64,000 nt of DNA from Saccharopolyspora hirsuta (GTDB lineage: Bacteria > Actinomycetota > Actinomycetes > Mycobacteriales > Pseudonocardiaceae). This document shows, one piece after another, positions 42,342-50,185 of this stretch (within the stretch, counting starts at the first letter, position 1; each line of letters starts with the position of its first letter). The notes beneath the pieces were generated by a model that had not been told where the DNA came from, ran no database searches, and saw only the letters and a program-made list of their open reading frames with translations. The position numbers and the translations under genes were made by a program. Location: assembly GCF_008630535.1 (NCBI RefSeq), contig NZ_VWPH01000002.1, forward strand, positions 434,001 through 498,000. The letters run 5' to 3'.

Positions 42342-43157
42342 TCAGGGTTTGCGGGCTACTGCTGCGTACATGGCGATGTCGGTGTCCGCGGCCTTCTCCG
42401 TTTCCGCGTCTGGGCGCCACTTGTGCATTTGGACCAGGCCGGGGTCGACGAGGTCGAGGCCCTCGAAGAAGCGGGTTGCTCGGGGTTTGGTTCGGAAGCG
42501 GAGGGTTTCGCCGTGTTCTCGGTAGGTTCGGCGGACCTCGGCGAGGGTTTGCGGGGCGAAGTCGTCCGTTGCGATCGTCGCCGCCACGTAGCTGCCGGGC
42601 GGCAGGACGTCGATGATCCGGTTCGTCGCCGCCAGGGCTTCCTCGTCGTCCTCGATGAAGTGCACCACCGCGAGCAGCATCAGGGCGATCGGGCGGTTCA
42701 GGTCCAGGGTTTCGCGGAACTCCGGGGAGTTCAGGATCGTGTCCGGGTCGCGCAGGTCGGCGTCCACGTAGGCGGTGCGGCCCTGCTCGGTGCTGGACAT
42801 CAGCGCGCGGGCGTGCACCAGGACGATCGGGTCGTTGTCGGTGTAGACGATGCGGGCGTCCGGGCGCACCTCCTGCACGACCTCGTGCAGGTTCGGGGAG
42901 GTGGGGATGCCGGTGCCGATGTCCAGGAACTGGTCGACGCCGCACTCGGTGGCCAGGTAGCGGGCGGCGCGGTGCATGAACTCGCGGTTGGCGCGCATGT
43001 GCACCGGGAGCGCGGGCCAGACCTGCAGGGTGGCCTCCGCGGCCGCCCGGTCCGCGGCGTAGTTGTCCTTGCCGCCCAGGATGTAGTCGTAGATCCGCGC
43101 GCCGTGCGCCCGGTCGGTCTGCAGGTCGACGCTGCCGCGCCCGTCGCTCGTCTCCAC
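42342..43157 (-). CDS. SAM-dependent methyltransferase (DUF574 / Methyltransf_19 family)
   Basis: The 271-residue protein matches the actinobacterial DUF574 family: RIYDYILGGKDNYAADR at the start, FLDIGTGIPTSPNLHEV as the SAM-binding loop near 76-92, VYTDNDPIVLVHARAL, and a C-terminal GLVQMHKWRPD. These proteins are numerous in actinomycetes and their substrates are mostly unknown. GTG 43157 is chosen at the family start; a weak GAAGAT lies six bases after the upstream region, so it may be leaderless. The gene runs toward the frameshifted hypothetical gene. Confidence 0.88.
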   Translation of the reverse strand: METSDGRGSVDLQTDRAHGARIYDYILGGKDNYAADRAAAEATLQVWPALPVHMRANREFMHRAARYLATECGVDQFLDIGTGIPTSPNLHEVVQEVRPDARIVYTDNDPIVLVHARALMSSTEQGRTAYVDADLRDPDTILNSPEFRETLDLNRPIALMLLAVVHFIEDDEEALAATNRIIDVLPPGSYVAATIATDDFAPQTLAEVRRTYREHGETLRFRTKPRATRFFEGLDLVDPGLVQMHKWRPDAETEKAADTDIAMYAAVARKP

Positions 43158-43361
43158 GTGTTGATCTTCGCAGAGATCGATTTCTGGCGCACGGGGTGGC
43201 TTAGCGCTTCCGCCGCAGGTCAGCGACGGTGTGCGGCGCGATCGGCGGTGCCGTCGCGCGCGGAATGGCGAGAACTCGCCGCGCCAACGGGTCCCGTGCG
43301 GTTTTCGAGGACGCCGGTCGCGGAGAATGCAGGGGGAGGTGGTGCGGAGTGGGGGCGTTCG

Positions 43362-43940
43362 GTGAGCGTCGGTCCTGAGGTGCTCGAAGGGCTCGTGCGG
43401 AGGGCGCAGGCGGCGCCGCGGCTCGGGGCGACGCGGCTGGTGATCATCGACGGGCCATCGGGATCCGGCAAGACGACGTTGGCCGACCAGCTCGCCGAGG
43501 CGTTGACCGCGCAGGTCGTGCACATGGACGACCTCTACGACGGCTGGAACGGCATGCTCGCCGGGGTGGACCGGCTCGGGCGGCAGGTGCTCGAACCGAT
43601 GGCCGCCGGGCGGGACGGCCGCTACCAGCGCTACGACTGGCACGCGGGCGAATACGCCGAGTGGCACGACGTTCCGCAGGCCGAGCACCTGATCGTCGAG
43701 GGCTGCGGTGCGGGCGCGCGGCGGTTCGACGGCCTCAGCACGCTGCTGGTGTGGGTCGAGGCCCAGGACGCGTTGCGCCTGATGCGGACCCTGGCGCGCG
43801 ACGGCGAAGACGCGGGCGACCACCTGCGCGCCTGGATGGCCGCGGAGCGGGCGGTCTACCAGGCCGAGGGCACGGCTCGCCGGGCAGACGTGCGGCTCAA
43901 CGGTTGGGGAGCGGTCACCTGGCCCCCGACCGGTCTGTGA
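43362..43940 (+). CDS. Uridine kinase-like P-loop kinase
   Basis: The 192-residue protein has Walker A IIDGPSGSGKTTLADQ near 28-43 and VVHMDDLYDGWNGM near 52-65, the DD motif of the uridine kinase/NMP-kinase family. LIVEGCGAG is the Walker B region. GTG 43362 is preferred; a G-rich stretch before it may serve as ribosome-binding site. The next gene, a glyoxalase-fold protein, starts ten bases downstream, so the two form an operon. The substrate is unknown. Confidence 0.85.
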   Translation: MSVGPEVLEGLVRRAQAAPRLGATRLVIIDGPSGSGKTTLADQLAEALTAQVVHMDDLYDGWNGMLAGVDRLGRQVLEPMAAGRDGRYQRYDWHAGEYAEWHDVPQAEHLIVEGCGAGARRFDGLSTLLVWVEAQDALRLMRTLARDGEDAGDHLRAWMAAERAVYQAEGTARRADVRLNGWGAVTWPPTGL

Positions 43941-43950
43941 GGAGCGCGAA

Positions 43951-44283
43951 GTGGACGAGGAAGTCATCCCGATCTTGCACGTCGCGGACGCCGAGGTGGC
44001 CGCGGCCTGGTACCAGCGGCTGGGGTTCGTCAAGGAGTGGGAGCACCGGTTCGAGCCCGGCCTCCCCGCGTTCGTCGAGGTGGTGCGCGGCCGGGTGCGG
44101 TTGTTCCTGTCCGAGCACAGCGGCGACGCCCGGCCGGACACCCTCGTCTACCTGCGCGTTCGCGACGTCGACGCGGTCGCCGCGGAGTTCTCCGCGACGG
44201 TGGGGGAAGCGCCGTGGGCTCGGGAGGTCGAGCTCCGCGACCCCGACGGGAACCGGCTGCGGATCGGCACGCCCGCGAGGTGA
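43951..44283 (+). CDS. Glyoxalase/bleomycin-resistance superfamily protein
   Basis: The 110-residue protein is a single VOC-fold unit: VIPILHVADAEVAAAWYQRL at the start, FVEVVRGRVRLFLSEHSG, and the end VELRDPDGNRLRIGT. The pattern fits bleomycin-binding or glyoxalase-like proteins without clear metal ligands. GTG 43951 follows GAGGAG. It is cotranscribed with the small kinase gene upstream. Confidence 0.85.
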   Translation: MDEEVIPILHVADAEVAAAWYQRLGFVKEWEHRFEPGLPAFVEVVRGRVRLFLSEHSGDARPDTLVYLRVRDVDAVAAEFSATVGEAPWAREVELRDPDGNRLRIGTPAR

Positions 44284-44313
44284 CGCGGAAAGCACCCCCC
44301 GGCGCCTTCCGCG

Positions 44314-45762
44314 TCACCGTCGCTTCGCCAGCCTCCCGGCGACCGCGTCGTCCAGCAGGGTGCCGACGGTTTCCTGCGCGCAGGTCCGGTTGGCGCCGAT
44401 GCCGCCCGACGGCCCGCGCTTGATCCAGCCGACCACGTAGGTGCCCGGTCGGACCCGGCCGCCCTCGTGCGGGACGGTCCCGGTCTCGGCGTCGAAGGGC
44501 AGGCCGGGGAGCGCTGTGCCCCGGTAGCCGACCGCGCGGATCACCCGCCCCGCGGCGATCTCCACGTCGCCGGTGACCCGCAGCGCGCGGACCTGCGTGT
44601 CGCCGAGGACCTCCTGCGGGGCGGAGTTGAAGCGGAGCACGATGCGGCGCTTGCCGTGCCGCGGGGGAGCGGACCAGTCGACCGCTTCGCGCTGGATCCC
44701 CTTGAGCAGAGCCGCTTTCTCGCCGGGGCCGGCGGCGTCGATGGTCGACGCGATCTGCGGGTCGTGGTCGTCCACGACCAGGTCGACGTCGTCGCGCTGG
44801 GTCAGGGCGAGCAGTTCCGGCGAGGTGTAGGCGGCCGCGTCCGGTCCGCGGCGGGCCAGCAGCACCACCTCGCGGACCTTGCTGGACCGCAGCTGGGCCA
44901 GGGCGGCGGGGGAGATCGTGGTGCCCGCCAGGGCTTTCGGGTCCGAGGTGAGGATCCGGGCCACGTCGAGCGCGACGTTGCCGGTGCCGACCACGACGAC
45001 CCGCTCCGCGGAGAGGTCGATCGCGTCGGCCGGGACGTCGGGGTGGCCGTTGTACCAGGCCACCACCTCGGTCGCCGGGACGCTGCCGGGCAGGTCCTCG
45101 CCGGGGATGCCGAGGCTGCGGGCCGCCGAGGCGCCGACGGCGTAGATCACCGCGTCGTGCTTGGCCGCCAGCTCGTCGGCGGTGACGTCCTTGCCGACCT
45201 CGACGCCCAGGCGCATCCGCAGCCGCGGGTGGGTGTGGAAGCGGCTGAAGGTCTCGCCGATCTTCTTCGTGGACGGGTGGTCCGGCGCGACGCCGTAGCG
45301 CACCAGGCCACCGGCGACCGGCAGCCGGTCGATCAGCGTGACGCGGCAGTTGGTGTGCAGCAGCAGGTCCTCCACCGCGTACATGCCCGCCGGACCGGTG
45401 CCCACCACCGCGACGTCCAGCGGCGCGAAGTCGCTGGGGATGTTGCGGTGGAACACCGGCGGTCCCCAGCGGTGGAAGTTCGGCGTCGGATCGGACTGCG
45501 GGGGCTCCCGGTCCGCGAAGTAGGCGGCGTTGACCTCGGCGTACGGCCGCAGCTGCGCGGTCAACCGCTCCACCGGGAAGATCGCGTCCACCGGGCACGC
45601 GTCGGCGCACGCGCCGCAGTCGATGCAGGTGGACGGGTCGATGTAGAGCATCTCGGTGGTCCCGAAGTCCGGCTCGTCCGGCGTCGGGTGGATGCAGTTG
45701 ACCGGGCAGACCTTCACGCAGGTCGCGTCGTTGCAGCAGGTCTGGGTGATCGCGTACGGCAT
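44314..45762 (-). CDS. fprB: Ferredoxin-NADP reductase with N-terminal ferredoxin domain (FprB type)
   Basis: The 482-residue protein fuses a bacterial ferredoxin domain (CCNDATCVKVCPVNCIHP and CIDCGACADACPVDAIFP, residues about 9-65) to an adrenodoxin-reductase-like FAD/NADP domain (VAVVGTGPAGMYAVEDLL near 112-129, VVVVGTGNVALDVARIL near 250-266, and VGWIKRGPSGGIGANRTC). This is the FprB architecture of mycobacteria and relatives. It passes electrons from NADPH to ferredoxins or oxygenases. ATG 45762 has GAAAGGA upstream. The AurF-like diiron gene upstream is oriented the same way, suggesting an electron-supply link. Confidence 0.92.
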   Translation of the reverse strand: MPYAITQTCCNDATCVKVCPVNCIHPTPDEPDFGTTEMLYIDPSTCIDCGACADACPVDAIFPVERLTAQLRPYAEVNAAYFADREPPQSDPTPNFHRWGPPVFHRNIPSDFAPLDVAVVGTGPAGMYAVEDLLLHTNCRVTLIDRLPVAGGLVRYGVAPDHPSTKKIGETFSRFHTHPRLRMRLGVEVGKDVTADELAAKHDAVIYAVGASAARSLGIPGEDLPGSVPATEVVAWYNGHPDVPADAIDLSAERVVVVGTGNVALDVARILTSDPKALAGTTISPAALAQLRSSKVREVVLLARRGPDAAAYTSPELLALTQRDDVDLVVDDHDPQIASTIDAAGPGEKAALLKGIQREAVDWSAPPRHGKRRIVLRFNSAPQEVLGDTQVRALRVTGDVEIAAGRVIRAVGYRGTALPGLPFDAETGTVPHEGGRVRPGTYVVGWIKRGPSGGIGANRTCAQETVGTLLDDAVAGRLAKRR

Positions 45763-45815
45763 GGGGTTCGGGGGTCCTTTCGGGATGCGGCGCGAACCGC
45801 ACGCTCTGCGGGTCC

Positions 45816-45867
45816 CAGGCGTCGCCCGGCGGGGCAACCCCGCCAGAGGGATGCCGGGCGACGCCTG
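45816..45867 (-). terminator. Nested hairpin between the diiron gene and fprB
   Basis: CAGGCGTCGCCC (45816-45827) pairs with GGGCGACGCCTG (45856-45867), enclosing an inner hairpin GGCGGGG-CAA-CCCCGCC. It follows the AurF-like gene and precedes fprB, so it may terminate or attenuate read-through. Confidence 0.55.
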
Positions 45868-45895
45868 AGGTTTCCGCTGCCCGCACTGCCGTGCA

Positions 45896-45964
45896 GGCAT
45901 ACATAAAGCTGGGCACCCGGAGTCCAGGCGGGCGCTGAGGTTCCGCTACCGGCACCGCCACGCA
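45896..45964. repeat. 69-bp dispersed repeat, copy 1
   Basis: This segment begins GGCATACATAA, contains GGCACCCGGAGTCCAGGCGG and GCGCTGAGGTTCCGC, and ends CACCGCCACGCA. A near-identical copy lies at 63808-63876. A direct partial repeat (GCCTGAGGTTTCCGC at 45863) lies just before it. Confidence 0.8.
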
Positions 45965-45986
45965 AGGCGAGTCCGGTGACAGCCAT

Positions 45987-46904
45987 TCAGATCAGGTTGG
46001 CGCGCTTGTAGAACCAGTGCGACGCCTTGGTGAGCAGGCCTGCCGAGTTGAGGAACTCCATGAGACCCGCGCAGCTGGACCGCAGCATGGACTTGTGGTG
46101 CTCGTTGGCCTTGGCCTCGCGGACGGCGCGCTTGACGTCCAGACCCGCGTTCTCGTACACCTTCTTGTTCCACATGCTGGTGACGATGAAGTAGGACGCC
46201 CCGGCGACCACCACGGCCTGGATCTGCCGCCGCAGCCAGCCCGCCCCCTCCAAGCGGGCCTTGGTCTCCTCGCGGGCGAACTTCATGTGCCGCGACTCCT
46301 CCACGACGTGGATGTTGTTCACCGTCCGCACGAACGGCACCACCCGCTCGTCGCGCATCCAGTCGCGCTGCATGACGTCGAGGACCTCCTCGGCAACCAG
46401 GATCGCGGCGTAGGCCGCCTCGCCGAAGGCGACCGTCTTGAAGATGCGGCCCAGCTCCACCACCAGGCGCGACGGCCGGTAGGCGGGGGCGCGCAGCTTG
46501 GCGGCGCCGCGGGCGAACATGATGGAGTGCCTGCACTCGTCGGCGATCTCGGTCAGCGCCCACTGGAAGGCCGGGTCGGTCGGGTCCTTGGCGTAGAAGT
46601 CCCGCAGCACCATCTGCTGCAGGATCATCTCGAACCAGATGCCGGTGCTGGCCACCGACGCCGCCTCCTGGCGGGTCAGCTCGCGCTGCTGCTCCGGCGT
46701 CATCTCCGCCCAGTACGAGGTCCCGTACAGCGTGCTCCACTCGGGGCTGGTGCCGTGGTAGTCGGTGTCGAGCGGGGTCTCCCAGTCCACCTCCTGGACC
46801 GGGTCGTAGGACAGGATCTCCGACGAGCGCAGCAGCCGGTCCGCCATCTCGTGGCGGTCCTCCTGCTGCGGGGTCTCGTCGTCCTTGGTGATGCTGCTGG
46901 TCAT
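45987..46904 (-). CDS. AurF-like diiron oxygenase family protein
   Basis: The 305-residue protein matches the p-aminobenzoate N-oxygenase AurF/diiron family: the helix TEIADECRHSIMFARG and the helix NIHVVEESRHMKFAREE carry the ExxH metal ligands, and TGIWFEMILQQMVLRDF is an earlier ligand helix. AurF-like proteins oxidise aromatic amines or other small substrates, using electrons from a reductase. ATG 46904 has AGGGAG upstream. A GTTAC-TCGAG-GTAAC palindrome 54 bases upstream of the start is a probable operator. The FprB-type reductase gene downstream could supply electrons. Confidence 0.85.
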   Translation of the reverse strand: MTSSITKDDETPQQEDRHEMADRLLRSSEILSYDPVQEVDWETPLDTDYHGTSPEWSTLYGTSYWAEMTPEQQRELTRQEAASVASTGIWFEMILQQMVLRDFYAKDPTDPAFQWALTEIADECRHSIMFARGAAKLRAPAYRPSRLVVELGRIFKTVAFGEAAYAAILVAEEVLDVMQRDWMRDERVVPFVRTVNNIHVVEESRHMKFAREETKARLEGAGWLRRQIQAVVVAGASYFIVTSMWNKKVYENAGLDVKRAVREAKANEHHKSMLRSSCAGLMEFLNSAGLLTKASHWFYKRANLI

Positions 46905-46957
46905 GGGACGCTCCCTGCGGGGTGACGACGGCGGCAATCCCCACCCGGTGGGTAGGT

Positions 46958-46972
46958 GTTACTCGAGGTAAC
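46958..46972. promoter_or_regulatory. Palindromic operator upstream of the diiron gene
   Basis: GTTAC-TCGAG-GTAAC is a perfect 15-base palindrome between the divergent genes at 46904 and 47059. The form resembles TetR-family sites, but no TetR gene is adjacent. Confidence 0.5.
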
Positions 46973-47058
46973 GGATCCCAGGATCGGTGACATCGCCGAT
47001 CGTGTCAATGGCCATTGGCAAGATTGGCTCGGTCGCGGGGCCTGGTTGGATGTCCGGC

Positions 47059-47301
47059 ATGGGGCTCTTCAAGACCAGCACGGCCGAGCTCGTAGAGATG
47101 GCGGCCGAGGCGCGCACCGGCGGACGGGTCAGGTTCGTGGCGCGGTTGATCGCGCTGAGCAGCAGCAAGGACGACGCGATCGACCCCTGGGCGGAGCGGA
47201 TCGAGGCGATCGAGGCGGTCGGCTGGCGGGTCGAGCACTTCTCCGTCGCCCCGAACGACAAGGGCTGCGTGGAGGCTTACGTCCTGTTCGCCCGGGTCTG
47301 A
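47059..47301 (+). CDS. Small conserved hypothetical protein
   Basis: The 80-residue product reads GLFKTSTAELVEMAAEARTG, then RFVARLIALSSSKDDAIDPW and VGWRVEHFSVAPNDKGCVEA. It looks like a compact alpha/beta protein without a signal peptide. ATG 47059 is preferred; TTGGAT (47046-47051) lies seven bases upstream, so it may be leaderless. I do not recognise the family and no neighbour suggests a role. Confidence 0.6.
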   Translation: MGLFKTSTAELVEMAAEARTGGRVRFVARLIALSSSKDDAIDPWAERIEAIEAVGWRVEHFSVAPNDKGCVEAYVLFARV

Positions 47302-47403
47302 TCACCGCTTGGGTGGAAAACGGCCTCGCATCACCGGGAGCCGTGGCACGATCGCGGTCGGAAATCGCGCCGGGAGCGCGCTTTTGCGACTGGGGAGGTT
47401 GCG

Positions 47404-47832
47404 TTGGCGACCTGGGAGGATCTCGCCGCGTTCGTCCGCGCCGAGTACGCCGTGGCCGAGGACCTGGAGACCGAGACCGAGTACCGCATCATCGAGGACA
47501 GCGACGACGAGATCCGGGTGCTCGTCGAGTACGAGGACGACCGAAGTCAGATCGTCATCATCTGCCGCGAGGAGCTGGACGGCCGCGAGGACTGGGTCCA
47601 GGTGGTCTCGGTGATCGGCCGCGCGGCGGACGTGGACCTCCAGAAGCTGCTGTGGGAGCTGGGTCAGGTCTCGGTGGTCTGCGGCGCGGTGATCGTCGGC
47701 GAACACGTCCTGCTCCGCCACGCGGTCCCCCTGCTGAACCTCGACATCAACGAGTTCACCGACCCGCTGAACTTCGTCGCCGAGACGGCCGACCACCTCG
47801 AGGAGATGTTCTTCCGCGACGACGACCACTGA
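47404..47832 (+). CDS. YbjN/secretion-chaperone-like small protein
   Basis: The 142-residue acidic protein starts at TTG 47404 with GGGAGG at ideal spacing. The sequence WEDLAAFVRAEYAVAED, then VLVEYEDDRSQIVIICREEL, and DLQKLLWELGQVSVVCGAV matches the type III secretion chaperone-like fold of YbjN-type proteins common in actinobacteria. No partner or substrate is evident. Confidence 0.7.
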   Translation: MATWEDLAAFVRAEYAVAEDLETETEYRIIEDSDDEIRVLVEYEDDRSQIVIICREELDGREDWVQVVSVIGRAADVDLQKLLWELGQVSVVCGAVIVGEHVLLRHAVPLLNLDINEFTDPLNFVAETADHLEEMFFRDDDH

Positions 47833-47870
47833 CTTGACCTCCAGCTTGGTCGAGGTTTCAGGATCGGGGC

Positions 47871-48245
47871 ATGACTGAGGCGAAAGCGCCGATCCTGTTC
47901 CGGAACACCATGCGGATCACCGACGGCCACCTAGAGGGGTACAAGTCGGCGATCCGCAAGGCGGTGGACTTCGCCACCGAGCACGGTCCGCAGCTGATGG
48001 TGGAGGTCTTCATCGACGAGGACCGCATGGAGTGCACCAGCTTCCAGCTCTACGCCGACTCCGATGCGGTCCTCCGCCACTGGGAGCTCGCCGACCCCTA
48101 CATCCAGGGCGTGATGGAGCACTGCGTCGTCCAGGACTTCGAGGTCTTCGGAAACCCGGACGACCGCGTCCGCTCCGGCCTGGGCCCGAACGTGAAGTTC
48201 ACCCCGCACCTCACCGGCTTCCACCGCCTCGGCGGAAGTTCCTGA
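47871..48245 (+). CDS. Small conserved hypothetical protein (monooxygenase-like fold)
   Basis: The 124-residue product reads ILFRNTMRITDGHLEGYKSA, then GPQLMVEVFIDEDRMECTSF and VMEHCVVQDFEVFGNPDDRV. The strand-helix pattern resembles a dimeric alpha/beta (ABM-like) fold, but no catalytic residue is recognised. ATG 47871 lies six bases after CAGGAT (47859-47864), with TTGACC (47834) as -35, so transcription is probably leaderless. The 3' end nearly touches the convergent SDR gene. Confidence 0.65.
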   Translation: MTEAKAPILFRNTMRITDGHLEGYKSAIRKAVDFATEHGPQLMVEVFIDEDRMECTSFQLYADSDAVLRHWELADPYIQGVMEHCVVQDFEVFGNPDDRVRSGLGPNVKFTPHLTGFHRLGGSS

Positions 48246-48254
48246 GCATCACCG

Positions 48255-49214
48255 TCAGGGGATGGGGGTGGCTCCGGTCATCGCGAGGGATGCGTCCCAG
48301 AGGCGGGCGGCTGCGTCGGGGTTGGTGGCGTACTCGCGGACTCCGCCTTCGTCCATGTGCTCGTCGGGGGTGGAGATGCGGGCTACTTCGCAGTCTTCGA
48401 GGTAGAGGCCGCCTCGGTCGTCGAGGAGCGGGGACGTCGCTGCCCAGAGGCCGGTTGCGGCTCCTTGAGAGGGTGTCTTGAAGTCGGCGGCGATCACGGT
48501 GCCGTGCTCGTCCACCCAGCCCCGGTCGATCTGCTCTTGGAGAGGCATGTCCCGCTGGAGACCGGTGATGATCTTGCCCGGGTGGAGGGCGAACGCTCGG
48601 ACGCCGTCGTTGCGGCCGAGGGCGTCCAGGTGCACCGCGAACAGGGCGTTCGCGGTCTTGGCCTGGCCGTAGGCCAGCCACTTGTCGTAGCCGGTGCGGA
48701 AGTGCGGGTCGTGCCAGCGGATGTCGGTCAGGGTGTGCCCGGCGGAGCTGTTGACGACGACTCGGGCCCCGCCGGTGGCCAGGAGCGGGTAGAGCTCGCA
48801 GGTCAGGGCGAAGTGCCCGACGTGGTTGGCGGTGAGCTGGCCCTCCCAGCCGGGGCCGACGCGGCGTTCTGGGGTGGCCATGACGCCCGCGATCGCCATC
48901 AGGAGGTCGAGCCGGTCGATCGAGTCGCGGATCTGCGCGGCGGCGGTGCGCACGCTGCCGAGATCGGTCAGGTCCAGGGAGATGACCTCGCAGTTCGCGA
49001 TGTCCGCGAGCGCGGTGCGGGCGGTGTCGGGGCGGCGTGCCGGAACGATGACGCGGGCTCCGGCGGCCGCCAGGTTCCGGGTGGTCTCCAGGCCCAGCCC
49101 GGAGTAGCCACCGGTCACGACGGCCGTCCTGCCGGTGAGGTCGAGCCCGGCCACGACCTCCTCGGCGGTGCTGGTGGCGGTGAAGGGCGAGCCGAGGGGC
49201 TGCTGATCGGTCAT
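48255..49214 (-). CDS. Short-chain dehydrogenase/reductase (retinol-dehydrogenase-like)
   Basis: The 319-residue SDR has TAVVTGGYSGLGLETTRNLA near 30-50, ARRPDTA, a Ser in VVNSSAGH and YGQAKTANALF as the catalytic Tyr-Lys. It resembles the light-dependent protochlorophyllide/retinol dehydrogenase-like SDR group. ATG 49214 is seven bases from the -10 TAGCTT, so it is leaderless or nearly so. The promoter has a 19-base spacer with a dyad, as in MerR-activated promoters, and the divergent gene encodes a MerR regulator that is the likely activator. The substrate is unknown. Confidence 0.9.
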   Translation of the reverse strand: MTDQQPLGSPFTATSTAEEVVAGLDLTGRTAVVTGGYSGLGLETTRNLAAAGARVIVPARRPDTARTALADIANCEVISLDLTDLGSVRTAAAQIRDSIDRLDLLMAIAGVMATPERRVGPGWEGQLTANHVGHFALTCELYPLLATGGARVVVNSSAGHTLTDIRWHDPHFRTGYDKWLAYGQAKTANALFAVHLDALGRNDGVRAFALHPGKIITGLQRDMPLQEQIDRGWVDEHGTVIAADFKTPSQGAATGLWAATSPLLDDRGGLYLEDCEVARISTPDEHMDEGGVREYATNPDAAARLWDASLAMTGATPIP

Positions 49215-49221
49215 GCCGCTG

Positions 49222-49252
49222 AAGCTACGAGCTAGAGCGAGGTCTAGATCAA
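49222..49252 (-). promoter_or_regulatory. MerR-type promoter with 19-bp spacer and dyad
   Basis: On the reverse strand, TTGATC (-35, 49252-49247) and TAGCTT (-10, 49227-49222) are 19 bases apart, the over-long spacer typical of MerR-regulated promoters. The spacer contains CTAGA-N6-TCTAG (49232-49247), the probable MerR site. On the forward strand TAAGCT (49257-49262) serves the merR-like gene. Confidence 0.75.
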
Positions 49253-49269
49253 GCCCTAAGCTGGCGGGC

Positions 49270-49677
49270 GTGACTGCTGAGGCGTTGAGCATCGGTGACG
49301 TGGCCGAGCGGACCGGGCTCAGCGTGCACGCACTTCGCTTCTACGAGCGCGAGGGCCTGCTGGTCGGGCCGGTCCAGTGCACCGCGGGCGGGCGGCGGCG
49401 CTACACCGCTTCCGACGTCGACTGGCTGCTGATCTGCGTCAAGCTCCGCGAGTCCGGGATGCCGCTGGCCGACCTCAAGCGGTTCGCCGAGCTGGTGCGG
49501 CGCGGGCCCGGCAACGAGGCGGAGCGCCTGCGGCTGCTCGACGACCACCGGCAGCGCGTCGAGGCGCAGATCGAGGCGCTGGAGGGCTGCCGCTCGCTCA
49601 TCGCGTGGAAGGTCGGCGTCTACGCCGAGCACCTCGCCCGGGGGTCGGCTGGCGGGCTCTGGGATCCGACCGACTGA
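49270..49677 (+). CDS. MerR-family transcriptional regulator
   Basis: The 135-residue protein has the MerR winged helix: LSIGDVAERTGLSVHALRFY near 6-25, YEREGLL, RRRYTASDVDWLLICVKLRE, and a coiled-coil dimerisation helix near 85-110. The C-terminal part is short and contains a single Cys, so the ligand is not a typical metal. GTG 49270 follows TAAGCT with seven bases between, indicating a leaderless message. It probably activates the divergent SDR gene through the 19-bp-spacer promoter. Confidence 0.92.
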   Translation: MTAEALSIGDVAERTGLSVHALRFYEREGLLVGPVQCTAGGRRRYTASDVDWLLICVKLRESGMPLADLKRFAELVRRGPGNEAERLRLLDDHRQRVEAQIEALEGCRSLIAWKVGVYAEHLARGSAGGLWDPTD

Positions 49678-49736
49678 ATAGTTGTACGCGCTTCATAGCT
49701 GCGTGAGCTGGTATGATGCTGGTAGGGAGGTGGGCG

Positions 49737-50183
49737 ATGGGGATCGCTGACGACGCCGTGGAGATCCGGGCTCGTGGTTGGCGGACGCTCGCGGCCCTGC
49801 ACGGGCGGCTCGAGACCGCTCTGGAGAAGGCGCTGCAGGCCGAGTGCGGGCTGTCCGTCGTCGAGTACACCGTGCTCGACGCGCTCAGCAGGCAGGACGG
49901 GTGGCACATGCGGATGCAGCAGCTCGCCCGCGCCACCGCGTTGAGCAGCAGCGCCACGACCCGGCTGGTCAGCCGGTTGGAAGATCGGGAGCTGCTCACC
50001 CGCGTCCTGTGCAAGGACGACCGGCGCGGCATCTACACCGAGCTCACCGACACCGGCCGGGAGCTGCTGGAGAAGGCCAGGCCCACCCACGACGAGGTGC
50101 TGGAGAAGGCGCTCGCCGAAGCCTGCGAGGCGCCCGAGCTGGCGCCGCTGGTGACCGCGCTGCACCAGCTGCCGGGCCGCTGA
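49737..50183 (+). CDS. MarR-family transcriptional regulator
   Basis: The 148-residue protein has a MarR fold: SVVEYTVLDALSRQDGWHMR, then LARATALSSSATTRLVSRLE as the recognition helix, and the wing LCKDDRRGIYTELTDTGREL. ATG 49737 has AGGGAGG upstream, and TATGAT (49712-49717) is a good -10. No efflux gene lies alongside, so the target is unclear. The PP2C-like gene starts two bases after its stop, so the two are cotranscribed. Confidence 0.88.
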   Translation: MGIADDAVEIRARGWRTLAALHGRLETALEKALQAECGLSVVEYTVLDALSRQDGWHMRMQQLARATALSSSATTRLVSRLEDRELLTRVLCKDDRRGIYTELTDTGRELLEKARPTHDEVLEKALAEACEAPELAPLVTALHQLPGR

Positions 50184-50185
50184 TC

